A stretch of 64,000 nt of DNA, from the NCBI GenBank assembly GCA_015178975.1, contig WHVD01000032.1, forward strand, positions 186,001 through 250,000, written 5' to 3'. The DNA comes from Hysterangium stoloniferum. Taxonomy: Eukaryota > Basidiomycota > Agaricomycetes > Hysterangiales > Hysterangiaceae. Shown in pieces: positions 11,501 through 21,786 of this stretch (position 1 is its first letter; each line of letters starts with the position of its first letter). A model generated the notes under the pieces. It did no database searches. It had not been told where the DNA came from and saw nothing but the letters and a program-made list of their open reading frames with translations. Made by a program: the position numbers and the translations under genes.

Positions 11501-12262
11501 CAATACATCCGTGTCTATTGCAACTATCAACAAGACAATTGGAAATCACTACTAGCCGAATTTGCATATAACAACGCACCAAATGCCACTACTGGCATTT
11601 CACCTTTCTTCACAAATAAAGGCTACAATCCCAACATCGCAATCCACCCGGAACGCGATCTCGCATCCACCTGTGCTCAAGACTTTGTTATAAACCTTGA
11701 CGAGCTACATCAAGAACTTTGTAAAACTATTGCAATGGCTCAAGAACGATACCAACGGTCTGCAGATAAGAACTGACTTCTGCCTCCTGACTTCAAGATC
11801 GGAGACCGAGTATTCATTAAAGCCGAGTTTTTCCAAACTACTAGACCTTCTAAGAAGCTCTCTGAAAAATATTTAGGTCCTTTTGAAGTTATAGCACAAG
11901 CTGGCACGCTTTCATGGACGCTTTGGCTCCCCGACAACATGCGTGCAGTGCACCCGGTATTTCATGTATCTATGTTAGAACCTTGTGTTCCTAACAGTAT
12001 ACCGGATCACATACAACCACCACCTCCACCCGTGATTATTGATGGGGAACCCAAATTCGAGATATCAGAGATCCTAGACTCAAAAATCGACAATCGCCGA
12101 TGCTCATGCAAATTACTTTACTTGGTTAAATGGACTGGCTATGAAGGTACAGATGAAGAAACTTCATGGATCCTAGCTACCGAGCTTGGTAATGCCTCGG
12201 AAATTGTTTTAGGGTTTCACCAAGCTTATCCAAACAAACCCGGTCCTCTCAATTCTTTATAA
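8584..12262 (+). pseudogene. Gypsy A pol: protease, RT, RNase H, integrase, chromodomain
   Basis: The frame opens within the end of gag and holds in order: aspartic protease (ALIDSGSTHCFID near 8730-8770), reverse transcriptase (about 9330-9960, with LCIDFRGLNAITQKDKYPLP and VMPFGLTNAPSVFQ), RNase H (ETDASDYALAA), integrase zinc region (HYCKSCTTC), integrase core (VVVDQLTKQ to TSGYHPEGDGQTERMNQTLE) and a C-terminal chromodomain (LLYLVKWTGYEGTDEETSWI). Six in-frame TGA codons (9024, 10197, 10638, 11061, 11118, 11774) stand where CGA is expected, and a TAG at 8970 stands where TGG is expected. One T is lost near 11192. The RT catalytic box reads YLDN. The copy cannot make pol. Chromodomains of this class steer integration towards marked chromatin. 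Confidence 0.92.
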
Positions 12263-12377
12263 GTCTATCACGCGGTATCCGACCTTTTCCCGACTATGCC
12301 TTATGTTATCATGCTATGATTTGTTTGTTTCTTTTAAAAAAAAAAAGAAAAGAAGAAAACCGGTATATTTCTGGTAT

Positions 12378-13303
12378 CTAAGTTTCGTCTTCTACAACTT
12401 CCTCTCCAGCCTCCGAACCTCCCTCTGCACCAACAGCCACCGATACCGCACCACCGACCTTTTGCGACACTCCAATCTCCTGCCCAATTCCATCGCAACT
12501 CGAGACTTCCAAGTATTGCTCAAGCTGACCTCCAAGAGACTCGATAATGCTGGTCTGCTTCTCCAGCCTGACACCCAAAAGTCGCAACTGCTCGGTCATG
12601 AGCCCTTGATGTCGCAGAGTCTCATATCAGAACCGAGTCGTCTTTGAGAAGTATGTCCGCATAAGGTGGTTTTGCTCTTCTAGAGCATCGGCCTGTCGCT
12701 CCTGGAACGATCCATCGGCCCCCGGGAAGACACACCCAAGCTTCTGATCGGTGCACTCTTGACAAGTGTGGCCCCAACCATTGGCCCGGGGATGGCAGGT
12801 TCGACCCCGTTTCATGCACCGATTGCACTTAGGGTCATTTTTGGGCCCCACCTTGGGGGCCTGCTTTTGTTTCTATAGGAAAATTATTTAGAAAAGTTTT
12901 ATTTAGGGAAACCGAACCCACCTTGGGGCTTGATGGCCCCGGTGCATCCTCCTCGTCCTCCTCTCCCTCTTCATCATCGGACTCCGAAGGCATCACAGCC
13001 TTGCACTAACAAATATATGTCAGTAAGGTTCACAAAAGATACCGGAGCCGACTTACCTTTCCCTCCCCCTTCTTTTTCATCGCCTCCTCCCACACCCGAT
13101 CGGCCTCCTGCTGCTTGTTCTTTGCAAGCACTGCTTCCCAGTGCTTGCGCGCGGCCTCTTCTGCTGCCTGTTTCTTCTCCTCGGCCTCGATGGCTGCCAA
13201 CTCCTCCTTCTCCTTCCGCTCCTCCTCTTCACGTGCCTTTCTCTTCTGCTTGAGTAAAACGTCAACGCTCCTGCACGTTCGCCGTACCACTCGGGACCGA
13301 CAT
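12378..13303 (-). pseudogene. Antisense spliced accessory gene with Zn2Cys6-like cluster in gypsy A
   Basis: Between the integrase stop and the 3' LTR, the strand opposite to gag-pol holds a three-exon gene. Exon 1 (to 13057) encodes a charged coiled coil rich in Glu/Lys/Ala. A 51-bp intron (13006-13056) runs GTAAGT to TTGTTAG with CTGAC as branch site. Exon 2 (12922-13005) encodes an acidic stretch. A 49-bp intron (12873-12921) follows. Exon 3 (12872-12378) encodes CNRCMKRGRTC, ten residues, then CQECTDQKLGC, the CX2CX6CX10CX2CX6C pattern of fungal Zn2Cys6 DNA-binding domains. All joins keep frame. A TGA at 12627-12629, where CGA is expected, truncates it. The first ATG (13301-13303) is in another frame, so the 5' end is damaged or misread. 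A DNA- or RNA-binding regulator of the element is inference. Confidence 0.7.
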
Positions 13304-13517
13304 GGGCGCGACTGTTAACCTAACCGGGAAGGGTTTCGACCCCGAGCCTATGGTCATGGTGGTTAAGGGAAGAGAAGTAGAATTTCAAGTGCCAGGACCC
13401 CTTGAATTTTTATATGTAATTTTTTGCCGAGTCACATGATGTTTTGACACACCCAGCTGTACCCGACAGGTTTTTACATACGGGATCTAGATTTTCAGCC
13501 TCCTTGGGATTTTGGCC

Positions 13518-13530
13518 AAAAGGGGAGATA
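13518..13530 (+). promoter_or_regulatory. Polypurine tract of gypsy A
   Basis: AAAAGGGGAGATA lies immediately before the 3' LTR start at 13532. This is the usual primer site for plus-strand synthesis in LTR retrotransposons. Confidence 0.75.
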
Positions 13531-13761
13531 CTGTTACGACCGTGTCGCAACCCTATCGGCCCTGAGGTTATCGCCACTTATCAATGATTCAAGTTACTGT
13601 TCAAGTCACCACTTCGGAAACCCTCGGCCCCGAAGCTGACGTATGTTTTTGCGATGATCAAACTCCGTTTACGCCCACGTCAAAATATCTTGTATTGTCT
13701 GGTTAAACTTTTGATACGTCCCTTTTATTATGTTGATCCGTTCAATCTTATGTTTCACATA

Positions 13762-15368
13762 CAGTGGGTCAAAAAACTGCCCCAATGTTTGTGCATTTTA
13801 GAAAGATTGATATTGTGTGAAGGAATGACATCAGCAAAAATTCTGAAAAATTCACATGATATACTAGCACATGTTGGCTATCTACCAACTTAAGAAATCA
13901 TGTGATTCCAATCAAAACTCATTGCTCAATAAATCAAACAAAATAATCACTCATTGGGGCAATTTTTTGACCCTCTATTATTTTACAATCTAATACTTTG
14001 TATGACCCCCCTTTGCCTTTAAAACTGCCTGTATCCTCCTAGGCATGCTTTCTATTAGCTTCTGACATGTCTCTGGTGGTATTTCAGTCCACTCCTTTGC
14101 CACCCTGTCCCATAATTTATGTACTCCTTTGGGTGATATGTCATATTGTTGGAGTTTGGCCTTGAGGTGTTGCCAGAGGTGTTCAATGGGATTTAGATCA
14201 GGGGATTGGGCAGGCCAATTCATAGGAATGATGTTATTGTCAGATAACACTGGTCTGCCTTTTTTGAGGTATGTTTTGGATCATTGTCCTGTTGGAAGTA
14301 CCACTTATCCTCAGCCATCTCCAAACTTTCAATGCTCTCCTCCACTCCCTCCTCCAAAATCTCATAATACTGCACTGTATCCATGTTCTTCTGCACCTCT
14401 ATCAGCTTCCCCACCCCATTCCAGCCCATACACCCCCAAACCATCAAGTTATTCCCCCCTCCATGTTTGATAGTTGGTGTGGTGGTCCTGTCTGATACTG
14501 GTTCCCCTTGTTGCTTCCAAACATATACCTTCCCATCTGACCCAATCCTATTGATTTTTGTCTCATCAGTCCACAACACCCTCTTCCAGTCCTCCATAGT
14601 CCAATTTTCATGGTATTGGGCAAACTTTAGATGTTGCTGATGATGAGACCCCTTGAATATAGGGACTTTCTTCTTTGTTGCTGACCTAAAGCCAGCTTCC
14701 TTCAACACATTCCTAACAGTCTGAGGAGTGACAGAGGTAGATATGATGGAATTTATAAATTGGGTGGCTTGGACCGCATTGTCAAGCTTCCCAGAGCTGA
14801 TTTAATGGATAATTGACTGTTTATCATAAGGGGAAAGCTTGGAAGAATGGCCACCAGGATGATTTTCCTTATCCCCCTCTACCTCTCTACTGATCCTGCC
14901 AATAGTACCCTTTCCCAGACCAGTCCTAGCTTGAATTTGACACTGGGAATACCCCTCATTGAGGAGAAAAATAACAGAAGAATGCTTTTTTGCAGAGATG
15001 GATTTCATAGTGGTGGTAAGGAGTCAAGGAGATGAATGAACAAAGTTCAGCATGCCAAATTGATACAAATAAGGTCACATGACATGTTGATGATTCATAT
15101 GATCCACTCCTACCTTATACTGGTGTGTAATATTGAAAATCAGAGAAAATAATAGAGGGTCAAAAAACTGCCCCAATGAGTGATTATTTTGTTTGATTTA
15201 TTGAGAAATGAGTTTTGATTGGAATCACATGATTTCTTAAGTTGGTAGATAGCCAACATGTTCTAGTATATCATGTGAATTTTTCAGAATTTTCGCTGAT
15301 GTCATTCCTTCACACAGTATCAATCTTTCTAAAATGCACAAACATTGGGGCAGTTTTTTGATCCACTG
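13762..15368 (-). mobile_element. Tc1/mariner element 1
   Basis: This 1607-bp element, inserted at TA, has long terminal inverted repeats of about 220 bp. Outer ends read CAGTGGGTCAAAAAACTGCC on the left and its near complement on the right. The inner edge of each repeat carries the same motif inverted (CATTGGGGCA..TTTTTTGACC). The transposase lies on the minus strand. Confidence 0.92.
13990..15008 (-). pseudogene. Tc1/mariner transposase 1, broken
   Basis: This is a DDE transposase of about 340 codons that cuts and pastes the element into TA sites. The N-terminus has a helix-turn-helix (GYSQCQIQARTGLGKGTIGR). The catalytic triad is visible as WTDETKI, FQQDNDPKHT and LNPIEHLW, with spacing that fits DD34E. 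A TAA interrupts the frame near 14800 after SIIH, and one frameshift near 14245 separates the second Asp from the Glu segment. Restored reading continues to GGHTKY and a stop. The protein is not functional from this copy. Confidence 0.88.
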
Positions 15369-15879
15369 TATGTCTATCTATATTTGTAGTCCTTGAACTA
15401 TTTCCTTTTATCGTAATCCCGCTGTCAGTTATCATTGGCCTCCAAACTAATCATAAACTTCCCGTTCCTAGTCAAGCTTATTGTTATTACCATTTTCCAC
15501 CCTTCTCCCCGTTAGTATTTTCTAGACGCCTGTTACTTGTATATGAACCCACTGTAGTTGTAGTTACTAGGCAATCAGAATATTGACTCAGAATACCCTC
15601 ATACATCTGTAACAGTCTCATACTAAGAATCCCCCCATCCGCCTTCACATGCGCTCGCCCACTCCTGGCCCCAACCCTTGGCCCAACACTCGACTTGTCC
15701 TTCGGTCCCGATCGGTATCTCGCCAAAAGGAACTCTTTAGGATTAGTCTTCGCCCATCTGAAATCTAAGGACACCCTACGGACATTTGTGAGGGCGCAGC
15801 ACATAAGCTGAAGCCAAGTCCTTCCGATCGGTCCCTGTCGGCCACCGACATTAGTCAGTTTTCAGTTCTTAACAATTTT

Positions 15880-16448
15880 TTAAATCCAAATCACATCACT
15901 CCATCTATATTCAATTCCCAAGCCCCACCTCACACTATTTCTGATGATGTTACTTCCAAGCCATCAAAGCCTAGCATTACCATTGCTACTCCCTCAGTTC
16001 CTTTACCAAAATTAGAGCAATTATCACCATCTCCCAACTTCATGTCTAAAAAACATCTCAAGGCTTTACAATCATCTATCAGACCAATGGAGAATAAAAA
16101 AGTTCAAGACTGGGATGGATGGCCTGATGGTGAATGGTCACATCAGTTTACACATTCTGAATATGAAGTCCTCAACAAGTTATCTGTTCACTGGGCAACT
16201 GTAGTGCTAGGTGGGGATAAACACCATGATATAAATTCTCCAACTTTAGATCATGGAAAGCATACAAAACGTAAATGTTTGGGTATCATACATTGCAAAA
16301 ATCCTGACTGTGATATTATCATTCAGCCTCAGACTAGAGATACTGGTATTCAAAAACAATTAAACCACAGTTGTGACTGTGGATGGAATTTACAACATGT
16401 GATATGCAATGTATTGTCCACAATTATTCATTATAAGAATGGGATTAT
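15880..16448 (+). pseudogene. Mutator-like element: GCM/WRKY-type zinc finger exon
   Basis: The frame NPFGYF restored across the gypsy site runs through a Ser/Pro-rich segment into MSKKHLKALQ and then a cysteine/histidine module: KCLGIIHCKNPDCD, about 20 residues, then HSCDCGW and HVIC. This order resembles the WRKY-GCM1 zinc fingers found at the N-termini of many fungal Mutator-like transposases, where they bind element ends. The exon is uninterrupted to 16448, where solo LTR 1 is inserted. Continuation at 16997 gives YHNGGTHLHQ. Confidence 0.7.
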
Positions 16449-16991
16449 TGTTAAGTGCCGTGTCGGGAACTTATTCTGGAACTATCGGAAAGTCACCGGG
16501 AAGTCAGGAACTATCGGATAGGGTCAGGACGTCATCTTCAGCTTATGTGCTGTGCCTCTACGCAAACGCTCAAAGTCCTTCATTTCAGAGGTGAGACTTA
16601 CAATGGAAGATACAGACATTCAGAGTTCCGAAGAGTTCCGAATATTGAGCGTACAGAAAGACGGGAGAAGGAATAAGAAACTAAGTCGATATCAGATCTA
16701 AGGTAAAGTACAAATTCGCAGAAACTAATATAAGTCTACTCGTTATTGTACTACAAACTAAGACCATAATAAGACGGAAACGGAAGTGTTCTTAAAATGG
16801 AAATACAATAAGACATATTAGGGAGACAATATTCCAAAACGGGAATACAACAAACAAACGAGTGAATACTTGTCAACAGACAAATTACCAAATGGGAACA
16901 AGGGAAGAATGTGGATGATACGGTAACTATGATGTTCTGTAGTCGGAGATCAGAAGTCGGATATTGAAACATCCGGGAACAGGTCGTAACA
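16449..16991 (-). repeat. Solo LTR 1 (family S)
   Basis: This 543-bp copy starts TGTTAAGTGCCGTG and ends GGTCGTAACA. A perfect 5-bp duplication ATTAT lies at 16444-16448 and 16992-16996. Sense orientation is minus, judged by the shared U5 motif. There is no internal retroelement sequence, so it is a product of LTR-LTR recombination. Confidence 0.92.
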
Positions 16992-17165
16992 ATTATGTAT
17001 CACAATGGTGGGACACACCTTCACCAATGACCTACTCATAGACTCCATCTTCTTGCCAATGAAAGATCTCAGCTCCACCAAATATTTCAGCAACATCCAA
17101 AATGGGATCACTACAATTAGCTGTTGGTATTCCTGGATTTTCTGGTCCAGGTAAATCTGTCACAG
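16992..17165 (+). pseudogene. Mutator-like element coding segment between solo LTRs 1 and 2
   Basis: It encodes HNGGTHLHQ, a TGA where CGA is expected, then RLHLLANERSQLHQIFQQHP. One missing A shifts the frame, after which GSLQLAVGIPGFSGPGKSVT can be read. This stretch links finger and catalytic domain in related elements. It continues in frame at 17714 with EISPVLLNVDRVRYEKKIV. Confidence 0.7.
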
Positions 17166-17708
17166 TGTTATGACCCGTTCCCAGATGTTTCAATATCCGA
17201 CTTCTGATCTCTGACTATGGAACATCATAGTTACCGTATCATCCGCATTCTTCCCTTGTTCCACATTTGGTAATTTGTCCGTTGACAAGTATTCACTCAT
17301 TTGTTTGTTGTATTCCCGTTTCGGAATATTGTCTCCCTAATATGTCTTATTGTATTTCCGTTTTAAGAACACTTCCATTTCCGTCTTATTATGGTATTAG
17401 TTTGTAGTACAATAACAAGTAGACTTATATTAGTTTCCATGAATTTGTACTTTACCTTAGATCTGATATCGACTTAGTTTCTTATTCCTTCTTCCATCTT
17501 TCTGTACACTCAATATTCGGAACTCTTCGGAACTCTGAATATCCATATCTTCCATCGTAAGTTTCATTTCTGAAATTAAGGACTTGAGCGTTTGCATAGA
17601 GGCGCAGCACATAAGCTGAAGCTGACGTCCTGACCCTATCTGATAGTTCCCGACTTCCTGGTGACTTTCCGATAGTTCCGGAATAAGTTCCCGACATGGC
17701 ACTTAACA
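17166..17708 (+). repeat. Solo LTR 2 (family S), opposite orientation
   Basis: This 543-bp copy, inverted relative to solo LTRs 1 and 3, runs from TGTTATGACCCG to GCACTTAACA. The duplication CACAG occurs at 17161-17165 and 17709-17713. Sense orientation is plus. Confidence 0.92.
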
Positions 17709-17713
17709 CACAG

Positions 17714-17961
17714 AGATATCCCCAGTTCTATTAAATGTTGATCGTGTTCGGTATGAGAAGAAAATTGTTCACAAAGGAAATAATATTATTGGAGGGACTG
17801 CAGAATCAGGATTAGAACAGCTATCTGAGTTTGGATCTTGTCACTCTGATTTTCTACACTATAGTGAGGTTGAACCAACTACAATCCTTGTACTTCAAAC
17901 TTCTTGGATGGAGCTACAAATAATGCTAGATGTTGTTCAGTATGATGCTGTCCATGGATTT
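17714..17961 (+). pseudogene. Mutator-like transposase, N-terminal catalytic segment
   Basis: It encodes EISPVLLNVDRVRYEKKIVH through ILVLQTSWMELQIMLDVVQY. With the third LTR excised, this joins at 18511 to GFVSDAAHGYW, where the SDAAHGYW Asp is the likely first catalytic residue of the MULE domain. The frame is open throughout. Confidence 0.75.
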
Positions 17962-18505
17962 TGTTAAGTGCCGTGTCAGGAACTTATTCCGGAACTATCG
18001 GAAAGTCACTGGGAAGTCGGAAACTAGTGGATAGGGTCAGGATGTCAGCTTCAGCTTATGTGCTGCGCCTCTACGCAAACGCTCAAAGTCCTTAATTTCG
18101 GAAGTAAGGCTTACGATGGAAGATACGGATATTCAGAGTTCCGAAGAGTTCTGAATATTGAGTGCACAGAAAGATGGGAGGAGGAATAAGAAACTAAGTC
18201 GATATCAGATCTAAGGTAAAGTACAAATTCGCGGAAACTAATATAAGTCTACTCATTATTGTACTACAAACTAAGACCATAATAAGACGGAAACAGAAGT
18301 GTTCTTAAAACGGAAATACAATAAGACATATTAGGGAGACAATATTCCAAAACGGGAATATAACAAACAAACGAGTGAATACTTGTCAATGGACAAATTA
18401 CCAAATGTGGAACAAGAGAAGAATGCGGATGATACGGTAACTATGATGTTCCGTAGTTGGAGATCGGAAGTCAGATATTGAAACATCCGGGAATGGGTCG
18501 TAACA
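17962..18505 (-). repeat. Solo LTR 3 (family S)
   Basis: This 544-bp copy runs from TGTTAAGTGCCGTG to GGTCGTAACA. The perfect duplication GATTT lies at 17957-17961 and 18506-18510. Sense orientation is minus. Confidence 0.92.
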
Positions 18506-18510
18506 GATTT

Positions 18511-18930
18511 GTCTCTGATGCTGCACATGGTTATTGGAGAATGAGTGATTGGGTACTTATAGTATCATCTGTATATTCTCGACATCTTTATTGTTGGGTT
18601 CCAGTTCTCTTCTCAGCAGCTAGTGGCACCACTTCCAATCATTATCAAATACACTTTCTAATGCTGTTTCAAAGTATTGCCTCTCAATGTCAGAAGCAGG
18701 GACACCAATTAACTGATGAAATGTTTGCATGTGTTGTTGATTTCAGTCAAGCTCAAGCAAATGGCTTTGTGGAGGCTTTTATTCAGTTTTGGTCAACTAT
18801 GGAAGGTCTAGAAGGATTATTTTCATTTGTGAATCTTTTAGAGCTGCAGGGTATTGCCAAGCAATCAGGGATACCAGTGGCATATGGGACTATGAAACCT
18901 TGGACTAAGAATGCTCATCGGTTAGGATGA
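18511..18930 (+). pseudogene. MULE transposase core with internal deletion
   Basis: It encodes VSDAAHGYWRMSDWVLIVSS, then HLYCWVPVLFSAASGTTSNH and CVVDFSQAQANGFVEAFIQF, the hallmark blocks of MULE transposases in fungi. Directly after QFWSTMEGLEGLFSFVNLLE the text jumps to a downstream block (LELQGIAKQSGIPVAYGT). About 100-150 residues expected in between, including the third acidic residue, appear to be missing. A TGA near 18928 ends the frame. The deletion size is inferred from memory of related proteins. Confidence 0.7.
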
Positions 18931-19881
18931 ACTAAAGTCCACTGAAATCCAATTTCTAAAAGATTTCAAAATGATGGTCGTCCACCAGATACTGCTAAGG
19001 CACTTATCCTTGGTACCAAAGGCAAGAAAAAGAAATCTGTCTTTATTCCAGGATACCAATAGAAAGAAAACTCTTGTTGGTTGGATACTTCTCTTGAACT
19101 CATATACCAGGCAGTTGATCACCATTGGCAAGCATTACGTCAAGATTTTTCACAACTGGATACCCAGTTATTACTCTCATTTTTATACCATATTTTTGAA
19201 GAGCATTTAATTACTGTTGGTGGGATATTCAATAGTCAAGAGAATATATTGATTTCTACCGAACGTGATCAATTATGTGAACAACTCCTTCAAAAGAGGT
19301 TTATCAAAACAATTAATGAGCCTGATGTTCTTATGGGTTGGTTTGAGAGGGCTATTGGAGAGTTTCATAGCCATTCTTGTGATAATACAACACTTCCATT
19401 TCTTGAAGCCCAAATAATCCAACTCTGCTCTTGTAAAGCCCAACAAGAGGCCCATTATCAACTCACCAGCCTGCCAAAGACACGAACAGTTCACTACCTT
19501 CAACTCAAACACTACCAGATGGCAAATGGCAATTTGCAATCATGGTTATACTCACAGGTTCTTCCAAGCTCAGATCATATAGAATCTTGTTGGAAAAGGT
19601 GTACAAGTGAACAGATATGCAAGAGTACACCCTCTATAATGGAAATCTGGATACGCATTCCTATCATGCTTATTTTGTCCCTAGATTATGAGGGGTTGAC
19701 AGAGACATGGTGTCTGCCTAAAAAGCTCAAATTATTTCAGAATTCAAGCCATCTTGAATCTCTCCACTATAACCTTGTAGGGAAAGCTATCTATTCACCA
19801 TCTGTTCAACACTTTACATCAAGGTTCCATAATGGCAATGCTATCTATGAGCAATCAATCTCATATATCAATCCAATCTGA
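18931..19881 (+). pseudogene. Mutator-like element: USP-like cysteine peptidase region
   Basis: After short broken reading (NDGRPPDTAKALILGTKG), the frame gives ENSCWLDTSLELIYQAVDHH. This resembles the cysteine box of ubiquitin-specific (C19) peptidases, with Cys in NSCW. About 240 residues later, LHYNLVGKAIYSPSVQHFTS has the look of the histidine box. The intervening text is helical and unremarkable apart from a Cys-rich ESCWKRCTSEQIC. A protease module inside a Mutator-like element would act on host modifiers or on the element polyprotein; this is inference. Stops near 18928 and 19060 break the link with the transposase. Confidence 0.45.
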
Positions 19882-21599
19882 TGAAGATGATGAGGCATCC
19901 TATCCCCAACAGAAGCATCCTCAAAGATACCTTCAAAGAGTAGAGTCTGATAGTGAAGGCCAGGTAGTCATTCATAAAACAAAGCCCAAAAGACTTCCAA
20001 AACCTGTGTCTATGTCTACCTTATCTCCAATACCCACACTGGTGATGGTAATGAGGAAGTAGCTCAGGGGTTTACAAATGACTATATTCACTGTGATGAA
20101 TGTCATAATTGGTCTCATATTGCTTGTCAACGTGAAGGAAGAGCTAGTAACCTTGGAAATAAGCCATTCATTTGTGATGAATGTGATATGGTTCAGATTC
20201 AACTGGCATTGCGACCTCAATCAGAACGGTATGTGAAATGGTTTTAACATTTGGATAACCTCTTACAGATGTGTTTTAAATAGTTCAAGAGCTCAACAGC
20301 TAAAAATCCATGCTATTCAACCTTTGCACAAGCGTCTCTTGTAAGTTTCCAAGTCAAATTCACTTTCAATTGTCTTAATTCATGTTAATCACATTTAGAC
20401 CTGGTTTGGGTGCCCTTGCCCAACATGGGAAGTATTATTATCCTGTGCGGCTAATTCGACTTGATCATGATTCTGATCCCAAAAGATGGCATGTGAAATG
20501 GTGGCAACACAATCACTATCATAATCTATCTCCAACAGAGTCATGGATTCCAGAACATGATGTCATTGACTCCTTGTAGAGAGACCAGAAGAACAGATGG
20601 CAAATTAGAGTAAGCTATTTAAAGTTATTTGTAGTTATTAAAAGAACTTAAGTTTGACTTTTATAGTTGGGAAAATGGGATTTGGTATGCTCATTACCAG
20701 ATGAAGATGACAAGATCTTGGATTACCTTCATTATCCATCATCTCCAATGTTTGATACTCTTCTGAAACCTCACCTTCCATTCCTTAACAAGCTGGTGAA
20801 GACACCAAAACAAGTTAGAAGGGAAGAATGTCCTGCTCTGGATTACTTGTACACTGGGAAGGCTATGTCTGAGTTGAAGGCTGAATCCACCTACCTTAAA
20901 AACCATGTCATATTGTTTTCTGGAAATCTCTCTTCAATACAAATTGCCATGATACATTATTGGCTGCATATGAACCTAGACTCTGGTGCAAGGAACAAGG
21001 ATAAATGGATCCAGCAAGTACCTGCAGCCCATGCGATGACTCTTCTTATCCTGAAACAGTCTTATACCCAATGATCCCCTGATGGCCCACCTTTTGAGGA
21101 TCTTCCCACACATACACAGCTATTTCAAGACCTATTGAAGCACTCATGGTATATACAGTATAGCCAGGTACCACTATTCCCTGCCATAGATGTTCACAAA
21201 GAAGCCATTGGATTACTTGAACATGAAATGTTTGAGACTTCAAAAGCAGCAGGGCCTGCCAGCTTTCAACAATGGGGATTGGATGCAGGTAATCATCAGA
21301 GTAAATGGAGTCCATATACATTTATTCCCTACTCTTGGAATGAATGTGATATTCCTGAACCAGAGGAGACTGAATATCAGGTATTTTAGTATCAATTTCA
21401 AAATATGATATAGATTAATGCTCATACTTTCATGTAGCATGGGCCAGAATTTAGTGAAGGCAGTGAAGCAGATACTCAAGAGCCCCACATTTTCCCTCTA
21501 AATAGACCAAAACCCCAACCAGCTCAGAAGTGCAAAGGAGAGGGACTGTGCAAGGAAGCTGTATTTGAGAAGCAGTCTGAAAGAATACTCAGAAAATGA
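19882..21599 (+). pseudogene. Mutator-like element: PHD-like finger and C-terminal exons
   Basis: Several exons are recognisable. About 20070-20227 encodes YIHCDECHNWSHIACQ and PFICDECD, the second half of a PHD-type zinc finger that reads histone tails. Introns GTATGTG to TTACAG and GTAAGT to ATTTAG separate an exon from about 20400 with GKYYYPVRLIRLDHD and WHVKWWQHNHYHN, which looks like a small chromatin-reader module. Further exons (from 20670 and 21440) run through PSSPMFDTLLKPHLPFLNK to the stop at 21597-21599. A TGA at 21072 interrupts. Domain names are by eye only. Confidence 0.5.
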
Positions 21600-21786
21600 C
21601 CCAGGCTGAATTACAAAGAGACTTAGGGTATAAAATGTTTCAATGCAAATAAAAAGGTTCTCTGTACATAATATTCATTTCTTTTTAAGACATACATACA
21701 ATATAATATAGAACTTCTAAGACATAATATTTGACATTTTTTTGAGTCTTGGCCCCCCGACATAGAGCCTCCTTTGCCCCCTTTGC

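Larger units (their letters stand above)
6512..15874 (+). mobile_element. Ty3/gypsy chromovirus A, full length with nested Tc1 insertion
   Basis: Two long terminal repeats bound it (6512-7246 and 13532-15874, the latter split by a 1607-bp Tc1/mariner element). They begin TGTTACGAC and end CTTAACA. The 5-bp target duplication ATTTT is present at 6507-6511 and 15875-15879. The order is LTR, self-primer site, gag, protease, reverse transcriptase, RNase H, integrase, chromodomain, antisense accessory gene, polypurine tract, LTR. Chromodomain plus self-priming place it in the Tf1/sushi-like chromoviruses. LTR differences are mostly C/T and G/A transitions, so the copy is old and mutated by transition-biased decay. 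It sits in a coding exon of the Mutator-like element. Confidence 0.93.
13532..15874 (+). repeat. 3' LTR of gypsy A, split by a Tc1/mariner element
   Basis: Positions 13532-13761 and 15371-15874 together reproduce the 5' LTR. The break lies at a TA dinucleotide duplicated on both sides (13760-13761 and 15369-15370). The two LTRs differ mostly by transitions. Confidence 0.92.
6267..21599 (+). mobile_element. Mutator-like DNA transposon, multiply interrupted
   Basis: Excising the gypsy element and three solo LTRs, each with one copy of its 5-bp duplication, restores a largely continuous plus-strand coding region. It reads as short 5' exons (6267-6328, about 6375-6439, from 6495), then a proline/serine-rich stretch, a GCM/WRKY-type zinc finger, a MULE transposase core, a cysteine-peptidase-like region, a PHD-like finger and further C-terminal exons to the stop at 21597-21599. 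Such multidomain Mutator-like elements are known in fungi. The copy is dead: a TGA replaces an expected CGA near 17038, one A is missing near 17100, there are stops near 18928 and 19060, and the middle of the transposase is deleted. Terminal inverted repeats were not found, so the outer limits are approximate. Confidence 0.7.

Noticed and set aside
12303..12647. Plus-strand 114-codon frame after the integrase as an envelope-like gene
   Set aside because: It is the shadow of the antisense spliced gene, which has canonical introns and a cysteine pattern. The plus frame has no domain.
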